Assembly (NCBI RefSeq): GCF_001854185.1
Contig: NZ_CP017603.1
Span: forward strand, 4,340,001-4,404,000
Direction: 5' to 3'
DNA length: 64,000 nucleotides
Source: Clostridium formicaceticum
Lineage (GTDB): Bacteria > Bacillota > Clostridia > Peptostreptococcales > Natronincolaceae
In this document: one piece after another, positions 24,721 through 34,186 of the stretch
Numbering within the stretch: position 1 is the first letter of the stretch
Layout of the letters: every line of letters starts with the position of its first letter
Program-made: the position numbers and the translations under genes
Notes under the pieces: model-generated
The model's input: only the letters and a program-made list of their open reading frames with translations
Told to the model about the DNA's origin: nothing
Databases searched by the model: none

Positions 24721-26445
24721 TTAATAACCCGCACCCTTCATCGCTGATAATGCAGAAGTAGTATATCTCTTGTATAAGCCTTTTCTAGGTGGTCTTGGAA
24801 TAACGCCTTCCTTAGCTCTTTCAGCAAAGACTTGTTCAACTTCTTCAAGTGACACTTCAACACCATTGATTCCTACAACATTTAGAGAACGTTCAGGAAT
24901 GTTATATTCTATAATATCTCCTGTAGCAACCCAAGCCAATGGACCACCTGAAGCAGCTTCTGGAGAAACATGGCCAATTGCAGCACCACGGGTAGCCCCT
25001 GAGAATCTACCGTCAGTTACTAATGAAACTGTACCGTTTAAACGCTTGTCACAAACAATCGCTTCTGTTGTCATTAACATTTCAGGCATACCATTTCCAC
25101 GGGGTCCTTCATAACGAATGACGATAACATCCCCTGGATTAATATCTCCTTGAACAACAGCATTGTACGCATCTTCTTCGGAATTATAAACCCTTGCAGG
25201 ACCTTTGTGCACAAACATGCTTTCAGTACAAGCAGAATACTTAACAACAGAACCTTCTGGTGCTATATTTCCTTTAAGAATAGCAATAGAACCTATTTCT
25301 TTTGCTTTATCTAACGGCAAGATAACATCCTCACGTTTAAGCCCATAGTTAGCTAAGTAACCAAGATTCCTATCAAAAAAGTTTTCCTTCTCTAAATCTT
25401 CAAGGTTCTCACCTAAAGTTTTTCCTGTAGCTGTCATAACATCAAGGTTTAAATAATCCTTTATCATATACTGTACCATTGGAATACCGCCGGCAAACCA
25501 GAAGGACTCTGTTAAATGCTCTCCGCTTGGATTGATATTTCCAATATGGGGTATCTTATGATTAATTTCATCAAATAGTTCTGGAGATAATTCTATACCT
25601 AACTCTAAAGCTATAGATGGAAGATGGATGGCTGCATTCGTAGACCCACCAATAGCCGCGTGTACAATAATTGCATTGATAAAGGCTTCTTTTGTTAATA
25701 TCTTACTAGGCGTAATATTTCTTTCAACTAACTCCATAATCTTCCTACCAGCTTTACGAGAATTGCGAAGGATATCTGTCATGGTGGCTGGCATAAGTGC
25801 TGATCCTGGTAAAGCTAAACCAAGGGCTTCTGACATACATTGCATTGTGCTGGCTGTACCTAAGAATGTACAAGCACCGACTGAAGGGCATCCCGTTACC
25901 TTATAATCTCTAACTTCTTGGTCTGTAATTTGACCTTCACGCTTTTGGCGTAAAGAAATATCTCCTGCCACTAAAGATGTTGTCATATGAGGACCTACCC
26001 TCATACTTCCACCGGGTATGAATATTGTCGGTATATCAAGTCGAGCTGCAGCCTTTAGATGTGCAGGGATGGATTTATCACAAGAAGAAGCTAAAATCAT
26101 ACCATCCCAAGGGCAAACAGTACCATGAACCTCTACCATATCACATAGGGCTTCTCGAGAAGCCAGGATAATATTCATGCCGTCATGTCCTTGTGCACAA
26201 CCATCACAAATGTCAGTAGCATGAAATTGTGCAGGGAATCCACCAGTTTCAAATACACCATATTTCACTTGCTCTGTAAGTTTATTTAAATGAACACTAC
26301 CTGGATGACTGTCTCCAAATACGTCTTCTACTAAAATTTGTGGTTTTTTAATATCTTCTTCATCCCATCCTGAACCAAGTTGTAATGCATCAAATTGCGC
26401 CCATAAAAGTCTTTCAGGAGCACTTTTTTGTTTTATGTTTCTCAT
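24721..26445 (-). CDS. IlvD/Edd-family Fe-S dehydratase, probable sugar-acid dehydratase
   Basis: A 574-aa dehydratase. The cluster-binding cysteines are in CDGCAQGHDG, SSCDKSIP and VGACTFLGTA. Downstream are GGSTNAAIHLP and DGRFSGATRG. Dihydroxyacid dehydratase (IlvD) is in the same family, but the operon holds an aldolase, a GntP permease and a GntR regulator rather than branched-chain genes. A role on an aldonate (gluconate, galactonate, xylonate or arabonate type) is therefore favoured. GGAAGGGAG precedes the start. Confidence 0.87.
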   Translation of the reverse strand: MRNIKQKSAPERLLWAQFDALQLGSGWDEEDIKKPQILVEDVFGDSHPGSVHLNKLTEQVKYGVFETGGFPAQFHATDICDGCAQGHDGMNIILASREALCDMVEVHGTVCPWDGMILASSCDKSIPAHLKAAARLDIPTIFIPGGSMRVGPHMTTSLVAGDISLRQKREGQITDQEVRDYKVTGCPSVGACTFLGTASTMQCMSEALGLALPGSALMPATMTDILRNSRKAGRKIMELVERNITPSKILTKEAFINAIIVHAAIGGSTNAAIHLPSIALELGIELSPELFDEINHKIPHIGNINPSGEHLTESFWFAGGIPMVQYMIKDYLNLDVMTATGKTLGENLEDLEKENFFDRNLGYLANYGLKREDVILPLDKAKEIGSIAILKGNIAPEGSVVKYSACTESMFVHKGPARVYNSEEDAYNAVVQGDINPGDVIVIRYEGPRGNGMPEMLMTTEAIVCDKRLNGTVSLVTDGRFSGATRGAAIGHVSPEAASGGPLAWVATGDIIEYNIPERSLNVVGINGVEVSLEEVEQVFAERAKEGVIPRPPRKGLYKRYTTSALSAMKGAGY

Positions 26446-26556
26446 AATGATAATCTCCCTTCCTTATTTAATGTCAGTTGAAATATTATTGTTGTAAATC
26501 AAGCTTGGGAAATAGTTCATTACCTAAACTTGATGGTCTAATGCATTTAATATCTA

Positions 26557-26685
26557 TATACAGGTATACGCTTATGAATTTTAATATACGAAGGATTATA
26601 TTTGCAGTCCTCGGCTACTCTTTTAACCAAGGGGAAACCGTAGACCCTGCATATTAAAATTCAAGCTTAAAGGCGTATACCTATA
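26557..26685. repeat. MITE-like palindromic repeat, family M1, between permease and dehydratase genes
   Basis: A 129-bp element related to 19647-19772. The arms include GGTATACGC and GAATTTTAATAT and are inverted at the other end. The centre again has ATTTGCAG and GGGGAAACCGTAGACCC. It lies inside the sugar-acid operon. Confidence 0.7.
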
Positions 26686-26704
26686 CGATCTAACTTAATA
26701 TGAT

Positions 26705-28135
26705 CTATCCCAAAAGCCCAATTGCGTTAAATATAAATACAATTGCAAATAGAATTACACTAATAACAACGCTGGGGAATGTTATATATTTTAAAGCTTG
26801 TTTTGGATTTAAGTTGTAGAATCCACTGAATACCCAGAAACCACTGTTGTTTACATGATTCGGTCCAATTGCTCCTGCACCGATAGCTAATACTGCTGCT
26901 AATGGAGATAGACCTAACACTGGTAGTAACGGCAAAACTAAAGCTGTTGCAGTCATCTGCGCCATTGTCATGGAACCTAATGAAGCCATCATCACCATAG
27001 CAATTAACCATGGAATAGCTAAAGCTGGTATACCAAATCCTGCGATTACTGTTGCTAAATCCTGCGCTGCTGGAGCTGCTGCAAGAACCCTCCCAAAAGC
27101 TCCACCCATACCTGTTACAAGTAATGGAATTACTGCCATTTGTAATGCTCTTGTTACCCAAGAACCAAAGATACATTCAAGCAATGAACAGTCTTTTCCT
27201 AGTTTTGAATCATTTTTTCTGGCAATTTCCTTTACCTTTTCTGTTCTACCAATTGTAAGGGTCATTGCTGCAGCCACACCAATAAGCAATGCAACTACAC
27301 GATCGCCAAGGAATGTAATAATCATATAGGCTGTACTACTAGGGTCAAAGGATACCTTCATAAAAGAAGCTACCGTGATTAGTACTACTGGTAAAAATAG
27401 TGGCAAAAAAGAATGCAATGTCGATGGTAGGTTTTCATTCCATCCTTCACTGGTTGCAGCTTGCTCTTCGTTAAAAGCCAATTGCTCTGGGCTTTGCTTA
27501 TACTGATCAATCGGTTCTATCATCTCTTTTCCTGCCCAATTTCTTAATAGGAAGTAGAATAAGAAGAATCCTATAATACCAATGACTGTACCAAATAAAA
27601 TTACTCTACCTAAGTCAGCACCCATTTCAAGGGTAATTGCTAAAACCCCTGGTGTTGGTGGTACTAAAACATGGGTAATATTTAGCGCAGCACAGATAAA
27701 TACTGCCATCTTGGCCATACTGATTTTATGTTTTTGTGCAAGGGTACTGGCTATTGGTGCCATAAGAAGCGTTGTTATATCACCAAATACTGGAATGGAA
27801 AGTATATAAGCTGCCATAGATGGTCCAAGCTCAACATTTTTTCCATGTACTAGTTTTACAAAGAAATTTGCTATCGGTATAGCTGCACCTGTATCTTGAA
27901 CAACTACCGCAATAATACTCCCTAAGATAATAACGATACCTATAGAAGTAAGAGTTGCTCCAAAACCATTATTAATTGCTGTGATTGCGTCTGTTGGTGA
28001 ATTTCCAAGAACAATCGCCATAGGAATTGTTACAAGTAATATAGCTAAAACTGGATTCATTTTCAGTTTTAGAATCAAAAGCATAAGGAATACCACAGAG
28101 CTTATTAAAATAAGCAAAAACGTACCTGGTAGCAT
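26705..28135 (-). CDS. GntP-family gluconate/sugar-acid permease
   Basis: A 476-aa membrane carrier with about 12 hydrophobic helices. It has the family features LVTIPMAIVLGNSPTDAI near the N terminus, VLVPPTPGVLA and, near the C terminus, GAIGPNHVNNSGFWV. GntP proteins are proton symporters for gluconate and related acids, so it should supply the dehydratase and aldolase encoded downstream. AAGGGGG lies 8 nt before the ATG. Confidence 0.93.
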   Translation of the reverse strand: MLPGTFLLILISSVVFLMLLILKLKMNPVLAILLVTIPMAIVLGNSPTDAITAINNGFGATLTSIGIVIILGSIIAVVVQDTGAAIPIANFFVKLVHGKNVELGPSMAAYILSIPVFGDITTLLMAPIASTLAQKHKISMAKMAVFICAALNITHVLVPPTPGVLAITLEMGADLGRVILFGTVIGIIGFFLFYFLLRNWAGKEMIEPIDQYKQSPEQLAFNEEQAATSEGWNENLPSTLHSFLPLFLPVVLITVASFMKVSFDPSSTAYMIITFLGDRVVALLIGVAAAMTLTIGRTEKVKEIARKNDSKLGKDCSLLECIFGSWVTRALQMAVIPLLVTGMGGAFGRVLAAAPAAQDLATVIAGFGIPALAIPWLIAMVMMASLGSMTMAQMTATALVLPLLPVLGLSPLAAVLAIGAGAIGPNHVNNSGFWVFSGFYNLNPKQALKYITFPSVVISVILFAIVFIFNAIGLLG

Positions 28136-28302
28136 ACTATTAATCCCCCTTGATTTTTTATAGTTTGTTACTTGACTTTACTTTTTTAAACTTTTTTCAC
28201 TATGCTATTTTAACAACCTGTAGTTTTTTCAGCAGCCAGTATAGATATGTTATGTATGTTGTCAGTTGTCATACAGGTATAGTGTTAGAAAAGTAGCTCT
28301 GC

Positions 28303-29004
28303 CTACTCTTCTCTTTCGGCATCATTGTCAAATATATTTTTGTTATCTAGCATATGTTCATCCATTATTTTTCTTACTTCCTTTGGATCACCTTTTTTAA
28401 TGGTCTCTAACAACAACTTATGAAAATAAAGACCTGCAGTATTACCTCTTTTATAGACAACCTTCGTCATGGCATCATATAAAACATCGTATATTATACT
28501 AAATATTTGTATAAACAATGAGTTCTTGGTTGCCTTCGCCAAAATCAAATGAAAGTCAAAGTCTGCTTTAGAAAATAGCTCTAAATTATCTTTGTGAATT
28601 TCCATTTGCTTATAGCAATTTTCAAGTTCGTTTATATCATCCTCAGTAATTTTTTCTGTAGCCAGTTCAGCAACTACGCCCTCTATGGCCCTACGAAACT
28701 CTAAAACCTCTTGCAGGGAGTCCTCTCCAAGGTAAGCTATTGGAATGATTGTATTCATATAGAGACCTGGTTTTACTTCTTTTACAAAAGACCCCTCACC
28801 TAGCTTTGTTTCCAATAAGCCTAAAGTAGTAAGCTTTTGTATTGCTTGACGCACTGTTACACGACTGACGCCAAATGCTTCTGCTAAATCGTTTTCTGAT
28901 GGAATCTTTTCCCCTTGCTTCCACTCATTGTTTAAAAGTTGTTGTTTCAGTTGTTCAAAGACCTGTTCACTTACACTTAGTTTTTTCACCTGTTTAATAG
29001 CCAT
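28303..29004 (-). CDS. GntR-family (FadR/FCD) regulator of the sugar-acid operon
   Basis: A 233-aa repressor-type regulator. The winged helix spans residues 10-75 (IPSENDLAEAFGVSRVTVRQ). The FCD ligand domain follows, with EFRRAIEGVVAELA and the metal-binding DFDFHLILAKAT. The ATG at 29004 is preferred over the in-frame GTG at 29019, which sits directly on the GGAG. Exact copies of ATTTTAATAGAAT lie just upstream and in two other promoters of the region, a likely operator. Confidence 0.88.
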   Translation of the reverse strand: MAIKQVKKLSVSEQVFEQLKQQLLNNEWKQGEKIPSENDLAEAFGVSRVTVRQAIQKLTTLGLLETKLGEGSFVKEVKPGLYMNTIIPIAYLGEDSLQEVLEFRRAIEGVVAELATEKITEDDINELENCYKQMEIHKDNLELFSKADFDFHLILAKATKNSLFIQIFSIIYDVLYDAMTKVVYKRGNTAGLYFHKLLLETIKKGDPKEVRKIMDEHMLDNKNIFDNDAEREE

Positions 29005-29022
29005 TATTTCTATGCTCACTCC

Positions 29023-29035
29023 ATTTTAATAGAAT
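29023..29035 (-). promoter_or_regulatory. candidate GntR operator, copy 1
   Basis: The 13-mer ATTTTAATAGAAT (inverse ATTCTATTAAAAT) lies just upstream of the GntR ribosome binding site. Exact copies lie at 30042-30054 and 30964-30976. Confidence 0.5.
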
Positions 29036-29103
29036 TATTTAGATTAACCTTATCCATTATATCATTTATTGCTATATAATTCTATAAACAGGGTGAAATC
29101 TTT

Positions 29104-29919
29104 TTAATCACACTGGTACTTTGTTTCATAAGGCCAAGGTTTTCCTCCCGCTAGATAACCACCATCTACATGGTAGGTCATACCAGACATGAAGCTTGAT
29201 GCATCAGACGCCAGCATGATCGTTAGTCCTACAAGCTCTTCAGGCAGTCCGGGTCTTTCCATGGCAGTTCGTTCCCTTAAAAACCTACTGCGTTCCGGGT
29301 TTTCCCAAGTAACTTCTGTTAAAGGTGTTAGAATATGTCCCGGCGCAATTGCATTTGCCCTGATGCCATACTGTGCTAATTCTACTGCCATAGACCTTGT
29401 TATGCCTAAAAGAGCACTTTTACTAGCACCATAGACGCTGCAGCCACCTAACATACCAAACGAATTGTGTGATGCTATATTAATGATATTTCCTTTTTTA
29501 GCTTTTATCATTAGTTTTGTAATTTCTTGAGATAAGAAAAACAATCCCTTTAGGTTAGCATCCATAATCTTATCATAGGTATTTTCTTCAACATCAACAA
29601 AAGCCTCTCTTTTATTGATTCCTGCACAATTAATAAGAACATCAATCTTGCCATATTCTTGACTGATATCGTTTACACATTGGGCAATAGAATTCATATC
29701 AACCATATCGAGCATAAAACATTTTGCCTTTCCATCATTGCCGATGATCTCTTTTTGAAGCTTTGACATTTTTTCCATACTTCTACCACATAGCGCCATA
29801 TCAGCGCCTACACTGGCCAATCCCTTAGCTAAAACACTTCCAATGCCACCTGTGGCGCCTGTTAAGACAATCACTTTTCCTTCCAAAGAAAATATTTTTT
29901 CAAGATTCTTGCCAATCAA
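29104..29919 (-). CDS. short-chain dehydrogenase, probable gluconate 5-dehydrogenase-like
   Basis: A 271-aa SDR oxidoreductase: LTGATGGIGSVLAKGLA (dinucleotide binding), INCAGIN, NIASHNSFG and the catalytic YGASK, ending with GMTYHVDGGYLAGG. The start is a TTG after GGGGGGAAATTT. It is most like gluconate 5-dehydrogenase/2-deoxy-gluconate 3-dehydrogenase types, which fits the sugar-acid operon, but SDR substrates are hard to predict. Its own promoter is at 29980-30008. Confidence 0.85.
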   Translation of the reverse strand: MIGKNLEKIFSLEGKVIVLTGATGGIGSVLAKGLASVGADMALCGRSMEKMSKLQKEIIGNDGKAKCFMLDMVDMNSIAQCVNDISQEYGKIDVLINCAGINKREAFVDVEENTYDKIMDANLKGLFFLSQEITKLMIKAKKGNIINIASHNSFGMLGGCSVYGASKSALLGITRSMAVELAQYGIRANAIAPGHILTPLTEVTWENPERSRFLRERTAMERPGLPEELVGLTIMLASDASSFMSGMTYHVDGGYLAGGKPWPYETKYQCD

Positions 29920-29979
29920 AAATTTCCCCCCTTTACTATAAACTTGAATGATGTCAGCTGTCCTACAAGTCTTATCCTA

Positions 29980-30008
29980 ATAATATAACTTTGACTAATT
30001 CATGTCAA
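29980..30008 (-). promoter_or_regulatory. promoter of the SDR gene
   Basis: On the minus strand TTGACA (30003-30008) and TATTAT (29980-29985) are 17 bp apart. The candidate GntR operator at 30042-30054 lies 35 bp upstream. Confidence 0.6.
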
Positions 30009-30041
30009 TATATTTTTGCAAACTTTTTCAAATAATCTTTT

Positions 30042-30054
30042 ATTTTAATAGAAT
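30042..30054 (-). promoter_or_regulatory. candidate GntR operator, copy 2
   Basis: An exact copy of ATTTTAATAGAAT upstream of the SDR promoter. Confidence 0.5.
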
Positions 30055-30220
30055 TATAAATGAATCCCTCATAAATGACGAAGCAAGAGTCTATATTCCC
30101 GCCCTTTAAATTTTTTCACTTTGCTCTTCTAAATCAACTTTGTAATTAGTTTTCAAAAAAACACCTGCATTTTTGACAGATGTTTTCTATATTTCACCAA
30201 GTAAAACTTTTAAGCATTCC

Positions 30221-30748
30221 TTATGATGTGGTTTTAATCTTTTTCATAGCATTTACTAAAAATCCACCCTTAAACTTTCTTGCTTCATAGGAAATAATAA
30301 AGGCTTTAGGTTCATACGCTTCAATTCTCTGTAGTAGCTCTTCTTCTCTGCTTCTCTTTGTAAGAATATCTAAGCGATACCGCTTGCTATCCCGGCCCTC
30401 CCCTTCGTACACAGTCACACCAAAACCTTCCGCCCTTAGATGATCAATTAGTTCCATGTTTTTCTCCATCAAATTCACCACAAGACTATTATAACCAATT
30501 GCAAGCTTATTCTCAATGGCTCCTCCAACCAGTATTCCAACACCAAATCCAACAGCATATACAATCAGTGCCACCGGGCCCTGTTCTCCCCTGAAAACAA
30601 GTGATAAACCAAATACATACACTAATGACTCCATGAATCCAAGAAAAGATGCAATCATAGTCATATTTTTTACAAGAAATATTGTTCTAAGGGTAAAGAT
30701 AGGCACATAAACCAACTGTAGTAATAGAATTAAAATAATTTCTTGCAT
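30221..30748 (-). CDS. UPF0316/DUF2179 membrane protein
   Basis: A 175-aa protein with three hydrophobic segments in residues 1-85, including FTLRTIFLVKN and AVGFGVGILVGGAIE. A C-terminal cytosolic DUF2179-like domain follows, containing GFGVTVYEGEGRDS and RYRLDILTKR. The arrangement is characteristic of UPF0316 proteins, whose function is not established; the C-terminal domain is often considered regulatory. GGAGGAG precedes the ATG. It appears to be transcribed on its own. Confidence 0.85.
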   Translation of the reverse strand: MQEIILILLLQLVYVPIFTLRTIFLVKNMTMIASFLGFMESLVYVFGLSLVFRGEQGPVALIVYAVGFGVGILVGGAIENKLAIGYNSLVVNLMEKNMELIDHLRAEGFGVTVYEGEGRDSKRYRLDILTKRSREEELLQRIEAYEPKAFIISYEARKFKGGFLVNAMKKIKTTS

Positions 30749-30963
30749 GTCAGCACTCCTCCATTTTAATTTCTATTATTCATGATAACATATCTCTAGT
30801 AAAAATGCTAATGCTGTAAACGAACTTCCACCTATGCAATTTCTTATAAAAATTTACATATTTCAACAAAGTGAGATTAAAAATTTTAAGATTTTTTCAT
30901 TGAAAGGGGCGTTAGGCTTGTAGATCCTTGAAAGAAAATGAGGATATACATTTGATTTTTACG

Positions 30964-30976
30964 ATTCTATTAAAAT
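30964..30976 (+). promoter_or_regulatory. candidate GntR operator, copy 3
   Basis: ATTCTATTAAAAT, an exact match to the two other copies, lies between the UPF0316 gene and the trp transporter promoter. A weaker ten-base match is at 31041-31050. Confidence 0.35.
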
Positions 30977-31008
30977 ATTAAATAGTTAAACAATTCAAGT
31001 AAAACAAC

Positions 31009-31038
31009 TTGACATTTTTTAATAATATGAATTATAAT
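31009..31038 (+). promoter_or_regulatory. promoter of the T-box/trp transporter operon
   Basis: TTGACA at 31009-31014 and TATAAT at 31033-31038, 18 bp apart; both hexamers are consensus. Confidence 0.75.
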
Positions 31039-31044
31039 AGTTCT

Positions 31045-31345
31045 ATTAAACCAATGATGTGGAGATAACGTCGTAATAAGCACCTACAGAGAGCAGGGGA
31101 TGGTGGAAACCTGCGGAGACGCTGTACGGCAAATGGACCACTGAGGGCGAGGTGAAAGATGAGTATTTATAAGGCGTATCCTTGTAAAGTCATCTAGTAG
31201 CCAAGACGTAGGTTGGCGTTAACAACAGAGAATGTGTTGGCATTTTCATGAAATTAGGGTTATTATGCTATTTACATAATAACTAGATTAAGGTGGCATT
31301 AGCAGATATGATCTGTCCTTAAGTAAAGGGCAGATTTTTTATTTT
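31045..31345 (+). ncRNA. T-box leader, tryptophan specific
   Basis: A 300-nt leader with the hallmarks of a T-box riboswitch. The AG-bulge/distal-loop region reads AGAGAGCAGGGGATGGTGGA followed by AACCTGC. The T-box sequence is AAGGTGGCATTAGC at 31290-31303. The final terminator (ATCTGTCCTT 31311-31320 with AAGGGCAGAT 31326-31335, then T6) is mutually exclusive with T-box pairing. The likely specifier is TGG (Trp) at 31134-31136 in CAAATGGACC. It should allow read-through when uncharged tRNA-Trp accumulates. Confidence 0.85.
31311..31345 (+). terminator. T-box-controlled terminator
   Basis: A 10-bp stem with one G-U pair, followed by TTTTTTATTTT. Confidence 0.8.
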
Positions 31346-31424
31346 GCGAGAACTTTCTTAGTACAACACATCCCTCACTGGCAGCATATTTTATATAAAC
31401 CTAATGAAAAGGAGAGAAAAAGCT

Positions 31425-32426
31425 ATGAAAAAAATTTTATCATCTTTACTTGTAATGATCATGATATTAGGGGTGTTAACAGCTTGTTCAAGCAATACGG
31501 GTTCTTCTGGATCAGAAACATCCTCTGAAGCAAAAGTTTTTAAAATTGGTATTATTCAACCTATGGATCATCCTTCCTTAAATCAAATCCGCGAAACAAT
31601 TATTTCAGAATTAGAGGTACTTGCATCAAATGATGAAATTAAGATTGAAATTGATTTTAAAAATGCCAATGGTGATATGAGCTTATTGCCTTCTATTATG
31701 CAGAATATGTTGAGTAGTGGTGTAGATATGCTTGTTCCGATTGGAACCGCTCCCGCTCAAGCTGCAAAGGCTTCTACGACGACTGTTCCTATTGTATTTT
31801 CTGCAGTCAGCAATCCAATAGAAGCAGGTATTGTCTCTGCTTTTGAAGAAACAACAGGCAATATTACCGGTGTTTCAAATTCAATTGCTATTGAAGATAT
31901 TTTTGAACTGGCAAATGCATTAACGCCAGATGTAAAGGTATTCGGTTTTATCTATAACAGCAGTGAAATAAACTCTGCAACCGGCATCGACAGAGCAAAG
32001 GCTTATTGCGATGAACATGGTATAGCCTACAAAGAAGCTACCATCACAAGCACCGCTGATTTGCAGCAAGCTGCTACTTCTTTGGTTGGGTCAGTGGATG
32101 CCTTCTTCACACCAAATGATAATACAGTTGCTTCTGCAATGCCTACTTATCTTCAAGTTGCAATGGATGCAAACCTGCCTACTTATGTAGGAGCCGACTC
32201 TATGGTTATTGATGGAGGCTTGGCAACAGTAGGTATTGATTATACTGTGCTAGGAAAACAAACTGTTTTAATGATTTCTCGTATTCTTCAGGGCGAAACC
32301 ATAGAAGAAAATCATGTTGAACAAATTGCCGAATATGCAAAAATGATTAATATCAATACAGCTGAGGAATTAGGCATAACTATTTCAGAAGAATTGATGC
32401 AAGAATTTGTTATTATTGGTGAGTAG
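31425..32426 (+). CDS. trpX: tryptophan-type ABC transporter substrate-binding lipoprotein
   Basis: A 333-aa lipoprotein with signal MKKILSSLLVMIMILGVLTA and the lipobox cysteine directly after it. The mature part is of the DUF534/ABC_sub_bind family: IGIIQPMDHPSLNQIRE, PIGTAPAQAAK, PNDNTVASAMPTYL. The family occurs with T-box-controlled trpXYZ operons, and this one carries a Trp specifier. The ATG at 31425 follows AGGAGAG with 8-nt spacing; an upstream in-frame ATG overlaps that site. Confidence 0.88.
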   Translation: MKKILSSLLVMIMILGVLTACSSNTGSSGSETSSEAKVFKIGIIQPMDHPSLNQIRETIISELEVLASNDEIKIEIDFKNANGDMSLLPSIMQNMLSSGVDMLVPIGTAPAQAAKASTTTVPIVFSAVSNPIEAGIVSAFEETTGNITGVSNSIAIEDIFELANALTPDVKVFGFIYNSSEINSATGIDRAKAYCDEHGIAYKEATITSTADLQQAATSLVGSVDAFFTPNDNTVASAMPTYLQVAMDANLPTYVGADSMVIDGGLATVGIDYTVLGKQTVLMISRILQGETIEENHVEQIAEYAKMININTAEELGITISEELMQEFVIIGE

Positions 32427-32458
32427 GATTGCTTACCATCTAAGAAAGGAAGAAAAAT

Positions 32459-33364
32459 ATGACATTATTCATCGGCTCCATACAACTTGGACTCATCTAT
32501 GCTATTATGGCATTGGGAATTTATATAACATTTCGTATTTTAAATGTACCAGACTTAACTGTTGATGGCAGCTTTTCACTTGGTATGGCCTGTGCTGCGG
32601 TAATCACCATAGCTGGCTATCCCTTCCTTGCCCTATTGTTTGCAATGATTGCTGGTGCATTAGCCGGTCTCACTACTGGTCTTTTGCAAACCAAATTAAG
32701 TATACACCCTATTCTGTCGGGTATTCTTGTTATGACAGGATTATACACAGTAAATCTAGGTATTATGGGAGGTAGGGCAAATCTATCTCTTGTGGGGAGT
32801 GAAACTCTCTTTATGAAGATGGAATCGATGATTGTTTCTCAAAGCGGCTTAGGAAGAACACTTCTAGCTTTACTGGTATGTATCGTTATCATAGGATTCC
32901 TCGCTATTGTTTTCAAAACAAGGTTTGGACTTGCCATTCGAGCAACGGGAGATAATGAGGAAATGGTTCGTTCCTCCTCTATCAACGCAAATACTTCGAA
33001 GTGTATTGGTTTATCTATGGGTAATGCCTGTGTGGCTTTATCTGGCGCTTTAATCTGCCAATACCAAATGTTTTCCGATGTAGGCTCTGGAAGTGGTATG
33101 GTGGTCATTGGACTAGCCTCTGTAATCATTGGAGAAGCTTTGTTTGGTAGACGCTCTGTTACCTTTGGTTTGATTTCTTCAGCAGTAGGCTCTATCATCT
33201 ACAGAATTATTGTCGCCTTTGCTTTGAAAATTGATCTATTCCCTCCCTATGCTTTAAAATTAGTCTCTGCAACTATTGTAGCAATTGCTCTTTCTGTACC
33301 TTCTATAAAAGCAAACATAGAACAGAATAAAAAGAGAAGGGAGGCTGCAAACCGTTTGAATTAA
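32459..33364 (+). CDS. trpY: tryptophan-type ABC transporter permease
   Basis: A 301-aa permease of the branched-chain amino-acid type (LivH-like). About eight hydrophobic helices are visible. Features include LNVPDLTVDGSFSLGMA near the N terminus and TRFGLAIRATGDNEEMVR, the coupling-helix region. It is preceded by GAAAGGA and lies between the binding-protein and ATPase genes. Confidence 0.88.
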   Translation: MTLFIGSIQLGLIYAIMALGIYITFRILNVPDLTVDGSFSLGMACAAVITIAGYPFLALLFAMIAGALAGLTTGLLQTKLSIHPILSGILVMTGLYTVNLGIMGGRANLSLVGSETLFMKMESMIVSQSGLGRTLLALLVCIVIIGFLAIVFKTRFGLAIRATGDNEEMVRSSSINANTSKCIGLSMGNACVALSGALICQYQMFSDVGSGSGMVVIGLASVIIGEALFGRRSVTFGLISSAVGSIIYRIIVAFALKIDLFPPYALKLVSATIVAIALSVPSIKANIEQNKKRREAANRLN

Positions 33365-33382
33365 AGTGGTTTGTGACAATAT

Positions 33383-34174
33383 ATGTTAGACTTAAAAAAT
33401 GTTAGTAAAACTTTTTACCCCGGAACAGCAAATGAAAAGAGAGCTTTGAATTCATTAAATCTTCACTTGGATTCAGGTGACTTTGTTACCATCATTGGTT
33501 CCAATGGTGCTGGAAAATCTACATTATTTGGTGCTATTGCTGGAGCTTATTATATAGATAGCGGTGTCATTATGCTGGACAATAAAAACATCACTGGACT
33601 TGCCGATTATAAACGGGCATATGATATCGGAAGGCTTATGCAGGACCCGATGAAGGGTACTGCCCCCTCCATGACCATTGAAGAAAATTTAGCACTAGCC
33701 TACACGAGAAAAGCTAAGAAAAGCTTCTTTGCTTTGAATAAAAAAGATTCTTCTTATTTTAGGGAATTATTAACTACCTTAGATTTAGGTTTAGAAGACC
33801 GTATGAAAACAAAGGTAGGTCATTTGTCAGGAGGGCAAAGACAGGCGGTTACCCTCCTGATGTGTACTATTTCTTCACCAAAACTTTTACTTTTAGACGA
33901 ACATACCGCTGCTCTTGATCCACTGACAGCACAAAAAATCCTAAAAATTACTACAGATATTATTGCTGAATCAAAAATAACCACCATGATGATTACCCAC
34001 GATATACAGGCGGCACTTTCCTTTGGTAATCGTACGATTATGATGGATGCTGGTGAGATTATCTTAGATATCAAAGGGGAAAAACGAAGTAAAATGACGG
34101 TGGAGGAATTATTGCTCTACTACTCTAAAGAAAGAAAAAAACAGCTGGTAAATGATAGAATGTTATTAGCTTAA
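33383..34174 (+). CDS. trpZ: tryptophan-type ABC transporter ATPase
   Basis: A 263-aa ATP-binding subunit with Walker A GSNGAGKST, signature LSGGQRQAV and Walker B LLLLDEHTAALDP. The last part, ending near KMTVEELLLYYSKERKK, exists again as a broken copy at 46050-46100. It is the third gene of the T-box operon and is followed by a terminator at 34187-34222. It energises the permease. Confidence 0.9.
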   Translation: MLDLKNVSKTFYPGTANEKRALNSLNLHLDSGDFVTIIGSNGAGKSTLFGAIAGAYYIDSGVIMLDNKNITGLADYKRAYDIGRLMQDPMKGTAPSMTIEENLALAYTRKAKKSFFALNKKDSSYFRELLTTLDLGLEDRMKTKVGHLSGGQRQAVTLLMCTISSPKLLLLDEHTAALDPLTAQKILKITTDIIAESKITTMMITHDIQAALSFGNRTIMMDAGEIILDIKGEKRSKMTVEELLLYYSKERKKQLVNDRMLLA

Positions 34175-34186
34175 TAAAAAAAGAGG

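Noticed and set aside
24721-26445. Branched-chain biosynthesis ilvD
   Set aside because: The neighbours are an aldolase, GntP permease and GntR regulator with no ilv or leu gene, so sugar-acid dehydration is more likely, though the family allows both.
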